Source of the DNA: Serinus canaria
Lineage: Eukaryota > Chordata > Aves > Passeriformes > Fringillidae
Length of the DNA: 64,000 nucleotides
NCBI RefSeq assembly: GCF_022539315.1
Contig: NC_066316.1
Coordinates: forward strand, 52,453,994 to 52,517,993
Reading direction: 5' to 3'
Notes under the pieces: model-generated
The model's database searches: none
Seen by the model: only the letters and a program-made list of their open reading frames with translations
Told to the model about the DNA's origin: nothing
In this document: one piece after another, positions 56,501 to 64,000 of the stretch
Numbering within the stretch: position 1 is the stretch's first letter
Layout of the letters: each line of letters begins with the position of its first letter
Made by a program: the position numbers and the translations under genes

Positions 56501-59403
56501 GACCTGATTCTTTCTACATCTGGGATGGGTCCTAAGCTTATCAGGGGGTGTGTGTTGGGAAACACCAGAATCATCTCCTGGATGATGCAGGAGAAGTACT
56601 GGGTATCTTGCCTCACACTTAAGTCAGAGCTATCACAGAATCATAGAATGGTTTGGGCTGAAAGGGACCTTAAAGACCATCTCCTTCCAACCCCCTGCCA
56701 TAGGCAGGGACACCTTTCACGAGACCCACTTGCTCCAAGTCCCATCCAACCTTGCCTGGAACACTTCTAGGAATGGGGCAGCCACAGCTTCTCTGGGTGA
56801 CCTCATTACCCTCACAGCCAAGAATTTCTTCCCAATGTCCAATCTAACCCTGCTCTCTGTCAGTTTGAAGCCATTTCCCCCTTGTCCTGACACTTCAGGC
56901 CTTTGTAAACAGTTCCACTATAATGGTACCTCCTTACCTGGACTGGCTGGGGCAGTGCGTCATCTTCCCCACAGATAAGTGCCAGAGGATGGCCAAACAG
57001 AGTGATTTTGGCACCCAAGTCTAGCTGTCCTGAGGAATTTCTTTTGGTAAGGCTTTGTCTCAGAGTAAATGACTGCGATATTACCTTCTTTCTTTTCTTT
57101 GTTCCATCTGCTGTAAGTAAAAGGAAAAAAAAAAGGTCAATTTAAAATTAAAAAACCAAAAAACAGAGCACTATGTGGTCTTTCATCTGTGTGCAGTGCG
57201 GAGATGTATGTTGAAACAAACCAAACTGGGGGAAACTGAAAGACAACTAAGTGGTTACTAGGGAAACAACGGCCTAAACTGTAAAACTGTGGCCATACCC
57301 CTAAGGCCACCACCTTTCCTGTTTTGGGTTGGGTGTTTTTTACATTCTAGTCACTGTTTCTTCTTAGAGAGTGAGAACATACAAGGCACAGAACATTTAT
57401 AGAGATTTTTGATATTGCAGTAGTTTCTCTGATAACTCTGAGGCAGATATACCGCTTCAGCAGCTGGCAATGACAACAATTTTCACTACATGGTCTGGTT
57501 GTGCCCCTGCCTTAGGGCAAAAGTAGAAGTAGGGGTTCCTAGTTTTTGACCTCTTTCACAGCCTGAAAGGAAAACATGTGGCTCCAGCTCTGCCAGCTCT
57601 GCAGCCAGCTCTAATGACAATGCTCCTAGAGCTAGTGGTTGCCCCCCAGCCAGTGGAACATGATACTTGCTCCAGAGGATGGGAGCATCAGAGTAAGTGC
57701 TCACTGGCTTCACGATTAGAAATCTCTTAGCATGGGTTTTGCATCTGCTTCATAAAGAGGAGGGCCAGGAATTTTAAGAGGATAGTTGTATTGGGGCGGG
57801 GTGTGCCTTTTTTCCCCTTTCATGAACAGTGAGAGAAGGAACCTTTTGTGAAAAAGATTTCTAAAGGATTTGCCTTATGCAAATTTGCAATAAATGTCAT
57901 GCCTTCTACTCCAAAATGAAGTTGTCTTACCCAGATGAGAAATTCTCACGACCTCTCTTTGTAATTTAGCAGAAGCTCTTGGTAGGTAGGGGTTAAAAAA
58001 ATTTGAGAAAGTCACCTAACATTGTAGTGTAATTTAAAATATTAGCTTCTGATACTCCTGAAAACTGGTCTGATATGATTGTCTGCTCCAAATCTGACCC
58101 TGCCCTGTTAATGGTCTGCTCTGGGTTGTTTACAGCTGCTGAGGTTTTGCATGGTGAGAAAAAACAAGTGCTGGTGCTGCTGCCAAGAGGTTTATTTGCT
58201 CTGGTGTGCAACATCTGGTACACTACTCAGTACTCACTTGCAGTGCCACACCTCAAAGGCGATGCTTAAGTGAGAAAGAAACACATTTACTTCCCATTGC
58301 TACCAGGGAACACAATGAATCCTGGCTCTGAGGACCAGGGAATGGGAATACAAGACCTCTGGCACTCAGCACTCTGCCACTGAGCATATAGGAAAGAAGT
58401 AATTTGCAAATGAGTGACGCTCCAGGGCTTAAGCCCTCTCCTGGATGGGAACTGTGGCTTGCTCTCCAGGAGGGGGAGCAGGCAGTTTCGGGTGGTTTTG
58501 CACAAGTGCCAGCTTGCAAGCATTATATAAGAAGGCAGCTCCTCAATTTGTTTTTGAAACTCACCGTTGGAAAGGCAGAGTCTGTCTTCAGTATCTGCTG
58601 GGACTGACAGAGGACATTTCTTGGCATCAGCCTGCAAAAAGTATGCTAGGTTACAGAGCTGCCACAGTAGTGAGAGCCACCAGCAAGTTGGTGCAGCTCC
58701 TCAGAAATCTGGGGAGGATCTGGGGAATAACCAGACAAGCCCAACACCGGCTAAAGAGGTGCCTCAGCCCAGGACTGACACTGCCTCACTGCCTGGTAGT
58801 GGGGTTTGGGTTAAACTGCAGCCAGACACCTCAGTCTTGCCGGCAGGTCACAACCCTGAGCTCTTTCAAGCTGCACTTTTGATCCAGAGAAGCCATAGCT
58901 GGACACAGCCTCCTTTTTTGTGTCCTCCCCGGCACTGGAAATTTCCTCCCAAACTCCTCTGGTGAGCCTTGATGGCTTTGAAGCCTGCAGGATCCCTGAG
59001 CAAAGCTCCTGGTGAGCCAGGAGAATGCACAGACTGCCCACAGAAATGCCCTGCTCCCTCTACTCAGTGTGGCACAGAGCTGCCTTTGAAGAGCTCTGCC
59101 CACTCCTGGGTGAGGGTAGGCAGCCAGCAGCTACTGGAGGAGTCACCCCACTTTCCTAATATATCTCACACCAGTACACAAGAAGGATCCAGGAAAATGT
59201 AAGGGCTGCTTACCTCTGTCTGGCACTCAATCAGACTCTCCATGTTCCCAGCATTTAATGTCTTTGACTAGGCAAGAAAAAAAAGACACCGTGTGAGTAA
59301 CTGAATCCTACTGTTTGGAAATCAGAGCTTTTCAAAGTCACTATGTTGACAGAGCTGAAATAATTTAGATACTCACAGTATTACAGCTGCTTAACACTTT
59401 CAT
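52348..59403 (-). CDS. TAGAP: T-cell activation RhoGTPase-activating protein (whole gene, 9 coding exons)
   Basis: TAGAP stimulates GTP hydrolysis on Rho-family GTPases in activated lymphocytes and is tied to thymocyte adhesion and antifungal signalling. Joining exons 59403-59377, 59267-59214, 58631-58565, 57110-56938, 55886-55725, 55284-55175, 54487-54292, 53831-53714 and 53525-52348 gives 694 codons plus stop (human 731), all phases matching. The RhoGAP domain spans about residues 87-275. It holds the arginine finger (Arg125 in STEGIFRKTA), the KDFLR block, and SSNLAICIGPNM in exon 7. The long Ser-rich tail matches human at NDSAYDS, SREIKKHSMSF, PPSYEEA (a PPxY motif) and the end CSQPVFE...QYAKESYV. 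The start follows human MKLRSSHNA. No damage is seen. Confidence 0.96.
53714..53831 (-). CDS. TAGAP: TAGAP coding exon 8 (residues 264-302)
   Basis: It encodes VTVLVEFLINNCLEIFEGD, the last RhoGAP helix (human VKTLVEFLIDNCFEIFGEN), then the acidic EESPEHTDSST. The acceptor is TGTGTGCAG and the donor CACAG|GTATGA. Confidence 0.95.
54292..54487 (-). CDS. TAGAP: TAGAP coding exon 7 (residues 198-263)
   Basis: It encodes VADKLPRPNLVLLKLLLSLL, then NRMDSSNLAICIGPNM, the conserved RhoGAP helix with the GTPase-contacting Asn. The acceptor is CTCACGCAG. The donor AAG|GTGCGC is weaker than the others but required by the phase. Confidence 0.95.
55175..55284 (-). CDS. TAGAP: TAGAP coding exon 6 (residues 162-197)
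   Basis: It encodes DFLRNIPSKLLSADLYEKWM, then the linker QALEKPSKQEKIEELK. The motif K-DFLRNIP corresponds to the conserved LKxFLRELP of RhoGAP domains. The acceptor is GCCTTGCAG and the donor AAAGA|GTAAGT. Confidence 0.95.
55415..55436. repeat. Short perfect inverted repeat in TAGAP intron 5
   Basis: CACAAGTGCA and its exact reverse complement TGCACTTGTG are separated by 2 bases. This could be chance or a small cruciform, and no function is inferred. Confidence 0.6.
55725..55886 (-). CDS. TAGAP: TAGAP coding exon 5 (residues 108-161), arginine finger
   Basis: It encodes DLLTILYMKGPSTEGIFRKT, then ANEKARKELKEDLNKG and VHLLAVVLK. Arg125 in EGIFR is the catalytic arginine finger that is inserted into the GTPase active site. 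The acceptor is TCCCTGCAG and the donor AAG|GTGAGT. Confidence 0.97.
56633..56925 (-). repeat. CR1 LINE fragment in TAGAP intron 4
   Basis: It begins TATCACAGAATCATAGAATGG, a well-preserved CR1 terminus on the antisense strand, and runs through AACCCCCTGCCATAGGCAGGG and TTCCCAATGTCCAATCTAACC to about 56,925. It is in the same orientation as TAGAP and its 5' edge lies close to the exon 4 donor. It is the best-preserved 3' end among the minus-strand copies. Confidence 0.93.
56938..57110 (-). CDS. TAGAP: TAGAP coding exon 4 (residues 50-107), start of RhoGAP domain
   Basis: A basic KKRKKV motif at about residues 54-59 resembles the human KKRKKV and could act in membrane or nuclear targeting. 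The exon then enters the RhoGAP fold with LFGHPLALICGEDDALPQPV. The acceptor is TTACTTACAG and the donor CAG|GTAAGG. A CR1 copy begins within about 20 bp beyond this donor. Confidence 0.93.
58565..58631 (-). CDS. TAGAP: TAGAP coding exon 3 (residues 28-49)
   Basis: It encodes ADAKKCPLSVPADTEDRLCL followed by SN and one base of a split Ala codon. It occupies the place of human GDIKEHPLLASCESEDSICQ. The acceptor is TTTTTGCAG and the donor AACG|GTGAGT. It is moderately diverged. Confidence 0.85.
59214..59267 (-). CDS. TAGAP: TAGAP coding exon 2 (residues 10-27)
   Basis: It encodes SKTLNAGNMESLIECQTE (human SKTLNANNMETLIECQSE). The acceptor is TTGCCTAG and the donor GAG|GTAAGC. The match to the human exon is almost complete. 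Confidence 0.94.
59377..59403 (-). CDS. TAGAP: TAGAP coding exon 1 (residues 1-9)
   Basis: It encodes MKVLSSCNT (human MKLRSSHNA), followed by the donor ACT|GTGAGT. The frame stays open further upstream. The best in-frame ATG there is excluded if the 5' splice acceptor at about 59,533 is used, so the conserved short start is preferred. Confidence 0.85.
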
Positions 59404-59533
59404 TAGGAGTTTGATTGGAGGAGCTCTGGACAATCTGGTTTCCTTCAGTCCTTTTGTTTGCCTGTTTGTTGAACAGGGAATGGACAAAGAGTCTTGTAAA
59501 ACTGCACCCTTCTTGGCTTTCTCCTCTGCAAGC
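59404..59533 (-). other. TAGAP: Possible 5'UTR part of TAGAP exon (acceptor at about 59,533)
   Basis: Reading down the minus strand, TTGGCTTGCAG precedes AGGAGAAAGCC and could be the acceptor joined to the upstream 5'UTR exon. The segment between it and the ATG would be untranslated. This is inferred from splice-site pattern alone. Confidence 0.3.
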
Positions 59534-59887
59534 CAATCTAGCATGTATGATCCTGAACCATCAAGATCTCCCACACAAGGAAACTATAAAGCCCTTCTCC
59601 AGAAGGGCATGCAGCCCTGCTGCCCTATCTGCCTCCTGATTCAAACAAAATAAAAACATCTTTCCATTTTTAATCCATGTAAAAAGTGAGCAAGTGGTGA
59701 CAGCTATGTATGGTCATTAATCTGCGCACCCGAGGCTGAGCAACTCCGTCAGCTCTGCCCATGAGCTATGCTTAGTGGGTACACCTCTCCCCCATGTACT
59801 TTTTTGTACATCTTTGTGCAGCTGCATCTGAAGCTCTCCACTGATTTCAACCATGATGCCACAGATTTTTTCAAAGGCAGTACTTAC

Positions 59888-59995
59888 CCAAGAAGTGAAT
59901 CCAGCCAGAGCTCCTTCACCTCCCGTGAACTGCAGAGGAAAGGAGAAACAGCATCACTCCCCACTGCTACTAATCCTTTGGACAGAGGCAGGCGA
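59888..59995 (-). other. TAGAP: Candidate TAGAP untranslated first exon
   Basis: The minus-strand sequence CTTCTTGG|GTAAGTA is a strong splice donor at 59,888/59,887. It lies about 140 bp downstream of the candidate TATA box, so a first exon from about 59,995 to 59,888 is plausible. No transcript data were available, and the start is estimated from the TATA position. Confidence 0.4.
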
Positions 59996-60020
59996 CTAAA
60001 CAGTGCATACCACGTGTGCT

Positions 60021-60031
60021 GCCTTATATAT
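60021..60031 (-). promoter_or_regulatory. TAGAP: Candidate TATA box of TAGAP
   Basis: The minus strand reads ATATATAAGGC, a good TATA-box match. It lies about 30 bp before the proposed first exon, and the region is not a CpG island. A TATA-type promoter fits an inducible lymphocyte gene. This is inferred from sequence. Confidence 0.4.
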
Positions 60032-60935
60032 GCAGAAGGGGCAGGTGGAAATTCACAGGCAGGAAGAAGCATCATGGGGCAGGACCGAGACACTACCAAA
60101 TTTCTGGCTTCCTCTTTCCTTTTAGAGGAGATGCTTTTCTGGGTTTTCCCCCTCTTAAAGAAAAAAAAATAAACTCTGGTAGCTGTTATGGATGGAAAAG
60201 ATGAGACACTTGCCAGGTAAAGGTTCCAGCTATCATCACCAGTATGAGGTGAGATGTGCAGAGGGGGCTGCAGTGTGGGCAGCTTCTCTTTACCATTAAA
60301 GGGCAGTGGGTACAGTCTGTCCTTTGCTCAGAGACATTAGATTTGGCAGTTTAGAAACGCACTGCCAGATCAAGCTACACTAAGAACAGTGAAAACAGCA
60401 GGGCAGTGCAATAGACAAGATTCAGAGAAATGTTTCTTTATAATTTTTTAAAAGCTAATTGCAACAGTTTACTGTCTACAAGCAGATGTAGACACACATT
60501 TTGTCAGTACTAAGTAGTTCTTGAGAATCTACGTACTGGACATCTATAGACAAAGTGGTGTTATGAAGTAATTTAGTAATGTATGACAATATGTAATTAA
60601 AAAGTCTTGTTAAAAATAAATCTCAATAAGATATGTTTGTGTGCACATATTAAAACTTGATTCAATTGAAGAGATAAAAAAAATCTAGGAAAAATCTACC
60701 TCTGCTTGACCTGTATCATTCTGTTGCTGACTGCACCCCAACTTGGGCATATCAGGAATACAGCACTCACTCTACCAGGCCATTATGAAAATTCATTAAG
60801 ATTTGATGTTAAATATATTATATTATTTCTATTGATTTATTGACTGGGGCAAATTACAACCCTGTTCTGGGTGCCAGTCTACTGATCTTGTGAAAAGGAG
60901 GAGTTAAGGCTGAGAGTCAGGGTTGGGAATTCTTC

Positions 60936-60973
60936 AGTGTGCTATCCACCTATTCTTAGGTGGATAGCACACT
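60936..60973. repeat. Perfect 17-bp inverted repeat with 4-nt loop
   Basis: The left arm (60,936-60,952, ending GCTATCCACCTA) and right arm (60,957-60,973, TAGGTGGATAGC...) are exact reverse complements around the loop TTCT. The stem has no mismatches, which suggests a recent origin or functional constraint. Confidence 0.9.
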
Positions 60974-62525
60974 TGTGAAACGGTGGCCTTTCTGCTGCTT
61001 CCCCTGTGGATGCTCTGTTTCACATGTGCACAGGATGGGGCTGTCTTAGCACAGCTCTTTGCAGATGCATGTAATGGCTACATCTGCTGCTGAATTCACC
61101 CTCAAAGGCGTTCTTTGTGTAACCACGTCAGACCCGGCCAGTGTAGTACTGACCCTGTTTCATGCAGCAAGGAAAAGGAACAGAAAGGTGATCTCCGTGC
61201 CTCTCACAGAAATCCAAAGCACAAAATTCACTTTTGGTTCAATAGAGGTGTCCAGAAGAGCAAATGGAGACTTGCTCTGTTTTTGTGGGAGGAGTTGCTG
61301 TAGGTCACCTTTTAAGTCCTCCTGAGGCCCATCATTTCCATTCTATTGTAGTGGCACTGGCCTGGTGACTTGTTTCAGGCTGAAACTTACAGCAATCTCA
61401 ATCAATTAGTCTGCAGCCCTGTGCATTTAGCACTGATTTTTTACTCACTGCTCTAGCTGATTTTTTGGTAGTTATCAGTCCCATTACATTTGTAATTTCC
61501 CAACTAAATTCCATGGGCTGCTGCACATGCTTGCAGAAATATTGTCATTTTACATCACTGTCTCCTGAGAATTTCTTTTGAGGATCCTTGGCAGCTGCAG
61601 CACCACTGCTGATAGTTTCAGTGGGGTTCCTCAACAAGAAAGATCTATCTTTCATTACATCTGTTAAATGTATATCCAAACATACCTGTCTGTTAAACAT
61701 CTCAGAGGGGACCTATGCAGTTCAATTCTGCCTTCCCCTCATTTTCAGCACTCTGCACAGGTGTATTTCTGAGCTCAGTTTGTTTCATGACTAAGACATG
61801 GGGTTGATATGGAAAATGTATGACTTGTGAAGAAAATGTGAGTTTAATGGGTGGTGCTTAGCCAGGCCAGAAGCTCAGATTACAGTTCTGGCACTGGCTG
61901 TACACAGAGCACGGGGCTTTGAGTTTCCCAGGGGATGATATGGTAATGGATGATGCATTGATAGCACATCACCAGACTGTCCACTGGCACACACTGCTGA
62001 ATCTCTATCCAATTAGTTCTTATCCATTAACAGTTGTGGGGATATAATGGCTGTTGTATGTGGAAGGTGTGTGTATAGGTCTGCCTGCCCATATGAAAAA
62101 CAATTTGATTTTTTTACCCTCCTGATATCATTCTTTATTTAACAGCTCTTATGGTGTGCATCACAAACACTTAAATGCCAAAATTACTTTAAAGCAGCCT
62201 ATTTTATTACAAATAAGAAGGGATCCTAAAATGCTATGGTTTGGCAGAGTAATTGTATGGCAACACATTTGGCTGTTTTTGTGAAAAGCAGTAAGCAAGC
62301 ACATGCTGATTCCTGCCAAACCCCGCGGAGCTGTGTGCAGACTTCCAGGGTCAGAAGAGTTGCTCTCACACCTACTTGCCAGAGCAGCTTCACAGCTTCC
62401 CCATCAGCATGGAAAATGTAACACAGGTGTAGGCCCCAAAGCCAGTCTCCTGGCTGAATATTAACAGAAAAGGCCTGTCATATGAGATGTTTACAAGTTA
62501 AGTTCCCTTATATGAACAACTTCTC

Positions 62526-62565
62526 TAGAGATGGAATCAGCCTGAGGAGGCTGATTCCATCTCTA
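62526..62565. repeat. Perfect 18-bp inverted repeat with 4-nt loop
   Basis: The left arm (62,526-62,543, TAGAGATGGAATCAGCCT) and right arm (62,548-62,565) are exact reverse complements around the loop GAGG. It resembles in shape, but not in sequence, the hairpin about 1.6 kb to its left. Confidence 0.9.
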
Positions 62566-64000
62566 CCTCCCAGTTCTGCTTTGCAGACTTGAAACTTTTG
62601 CTGTGGTCCACTCCTCCCTCAGTTTGGTACACATCTTACACCAAGGTGCATCAGAGCAATATGTTTGTTGTACCAGAGCCACTGCCCTGGGGCAAGGAGA
62701 ACAGATGGCAGGTGGCTGGGGTACACCTGGAGTTGTTTGCAGTCAATGTGTTTTTCCCAATCAATCCCTGACTAAGTGTGTGCACTGTCCTTCAAAACCA
62801 CTGGATGTTTACACAAAGATCAGGGCTTGGGAGAGGCAGTGGATTTGCAAGGGTTTTGTAGGACTAGTCAGTGTAGAAGCTCTTCCCCTGCTGTGCACCA
62901 GGGTGCTTCCCTCAATTCTGCTGAAGTGTTTTACATTTACTGGAAATAAAGCAGGAGCAGGGAGGTCCTGCAGAGCAGACAAGCCTGGGTGGATCCTGCT
63001 TTCTTAAGGACTGTATTTGCCCCTTGAGATGTGAAGCATTTTCCTTATAGAAGCCAGGACATCAGTTTGATGCCTCTGCTTCCCCTGATTCCAGCCAGCC
63101 CCTTTCTCCCCACACACCATGACTGCTTTTGTGGTCCACTCTTAAGCCCTCTACCCAACCAGTGTTTGGAGGGAGGGCTTATATAGCACTTGCTGCAAAC
63201 ATGGACCGATGGTGATTTTTGGTGATTTTCCTTTCTGTGTGAGCTCCAGTCAAGCTAGGCATTTTCTCCTCTTTTCTTCTCTTACACTTACACTGTGGCT
63301 ATGTGAGGGACTTTAGACCATAGCAATGAAAGAGCAACATCGATTGGCATGAGAAAGAAGTCAGGAGTTTACAGTGAAAAAAAGAAAGAATAAATCTGCT
63401 GTGACTGGAGACTGTTTCCTTCTCTCCTTATCAAACCACAAATGGGAAAACCCCAGCCACAGCTCACTTTTGTTTATTTCTCTTACTTTTGCAAATGTTT
63501 GACAGCGTGGCTTTTAGGAAGGAGAGAGTGTGTGAACGAATCCTGAAACCTGCCTTTGCCCTGTTATCATACCAGCCAGGAGGCAACAGGAGCATAGCTG
63601 TGAGAAGGGTACGGTGGAATGAGCCTGGAGCAGGGATCCTTTCAAGCCCATATAGAGCAGAAAGAGCCTTTATCAGTGCCTCTCCATGTGGAAAAGGGAT
63701 TGCATTCCAGTTTTGTCTTCACTGCCACAGCTGCAGTCTCCCCAGGGAACAATAGAACATTTACCAAAATAAGGAAGGCAGTTGTGCCAAACTCAGAATG
63801 CTGTTGGGTTGGTTGTTTTTTGGAAGGGAAAGCTCTGTACAAGTTGTCCATGAACTCAAAGAACAAGGTGGCAAGTGGGTTCTTGGAAACAGGCCACATT
63901 TATAGATGCCTTCTGAAGGCAGCTCTGATTTCCTACCACTCTCCAGAGTCTGTTGTGGGATGCATAGACATAGTTCAGGGTTTGATCACAGAAAAGAGGT

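Larger units (their letters stand above)
60032..64000. other. Upstream of TAGAP, no gene seen
   Basis: No coding exon is recognisable; in human the next gene on this side is FNDC1, which probably lies beyond the window. Open frames (for example 62,603-63,007 and 63,489-63,755 plus) lack homology and splice context. The region contains the two perfect hairpins listed separately. Confidence 0.4.

Noticed and set aside
63489..63755. 88-codon plus-strand ORF near the right edge
   Set aside because: No homology, no splice context and a minus-strand ORF of similar length overlaps it.

Overview
The window is vertebrate nuclear DNA, almost certainly from a bird and probably a songbird. It has short exons split by phase-consistent GT-AG introns, an AT-rich background with two CpG islands, and at least nine CR1 LINE fragments, several ending in the CR1 3' motif (TTCTATGATTCTGTGA or a variant). 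One SINE joins a tRNA-Ile-like head to a CR1 3' tail, the architecture described for the zebra finch TguSINE1 family. No bacterial-type operons, CRISPR arrays or complete mobile elements were seen.

Two genes can be rebuilt exon by exon, both on the minus strand. RSPH3 (33,003-40,089; 8 coding exons, 380 codons plus stop) encodes the ciliary radial spoke head protein 3. TAGAP (52,348-59,403; 9 coding exons, 694 codons plus stop) encodes the T-cell activation Rho GTPase-activating protein. In human 6q25.3 the order is EZR-RSPH3-TAGAP-FNDC1, with EZR, RSPH3 and TAGAP on the same strand, so this is a conserved block. All reconstructed splice phases close without a frameshift or internal stop.

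Layout. 1-30,961: no recognisable coding exon, only old repeats; by position and synteny probably the large first intron of EZR. 30,590-31,400: CpG island with a minus-strand splice donor, the best candidate for the EZR first exon. 31.4-33.0 kb: short intergenic gap. 33.0-40.1 kb: RSPH3. 40.1-41.3 kb: CpG-rich head-to-head promoter with an RFX X-box-like site, a CR1 fragment, and a previously unassigned plus-strand spliced ORF (exons ending 40,920 and starting 41,201). 41.3-51.4 kb: intergenic, with a T/G-rich tract, CR1 fragments and a solo LTR bounded by a 6-bp target duplication. 51.4-60.0 kb: TAGAP with 3'UTR and a candidate TATA promoter. 60-64 kb: upstream of TAGAP, no gene seen, but with two perfect long-stem hairpins.

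The most interesting items are the unidentified spliced plus-strand ORF sharing the RSPH3 promoter, the X-box-like site, the SINE, the solo LTR, and the two hairpins.
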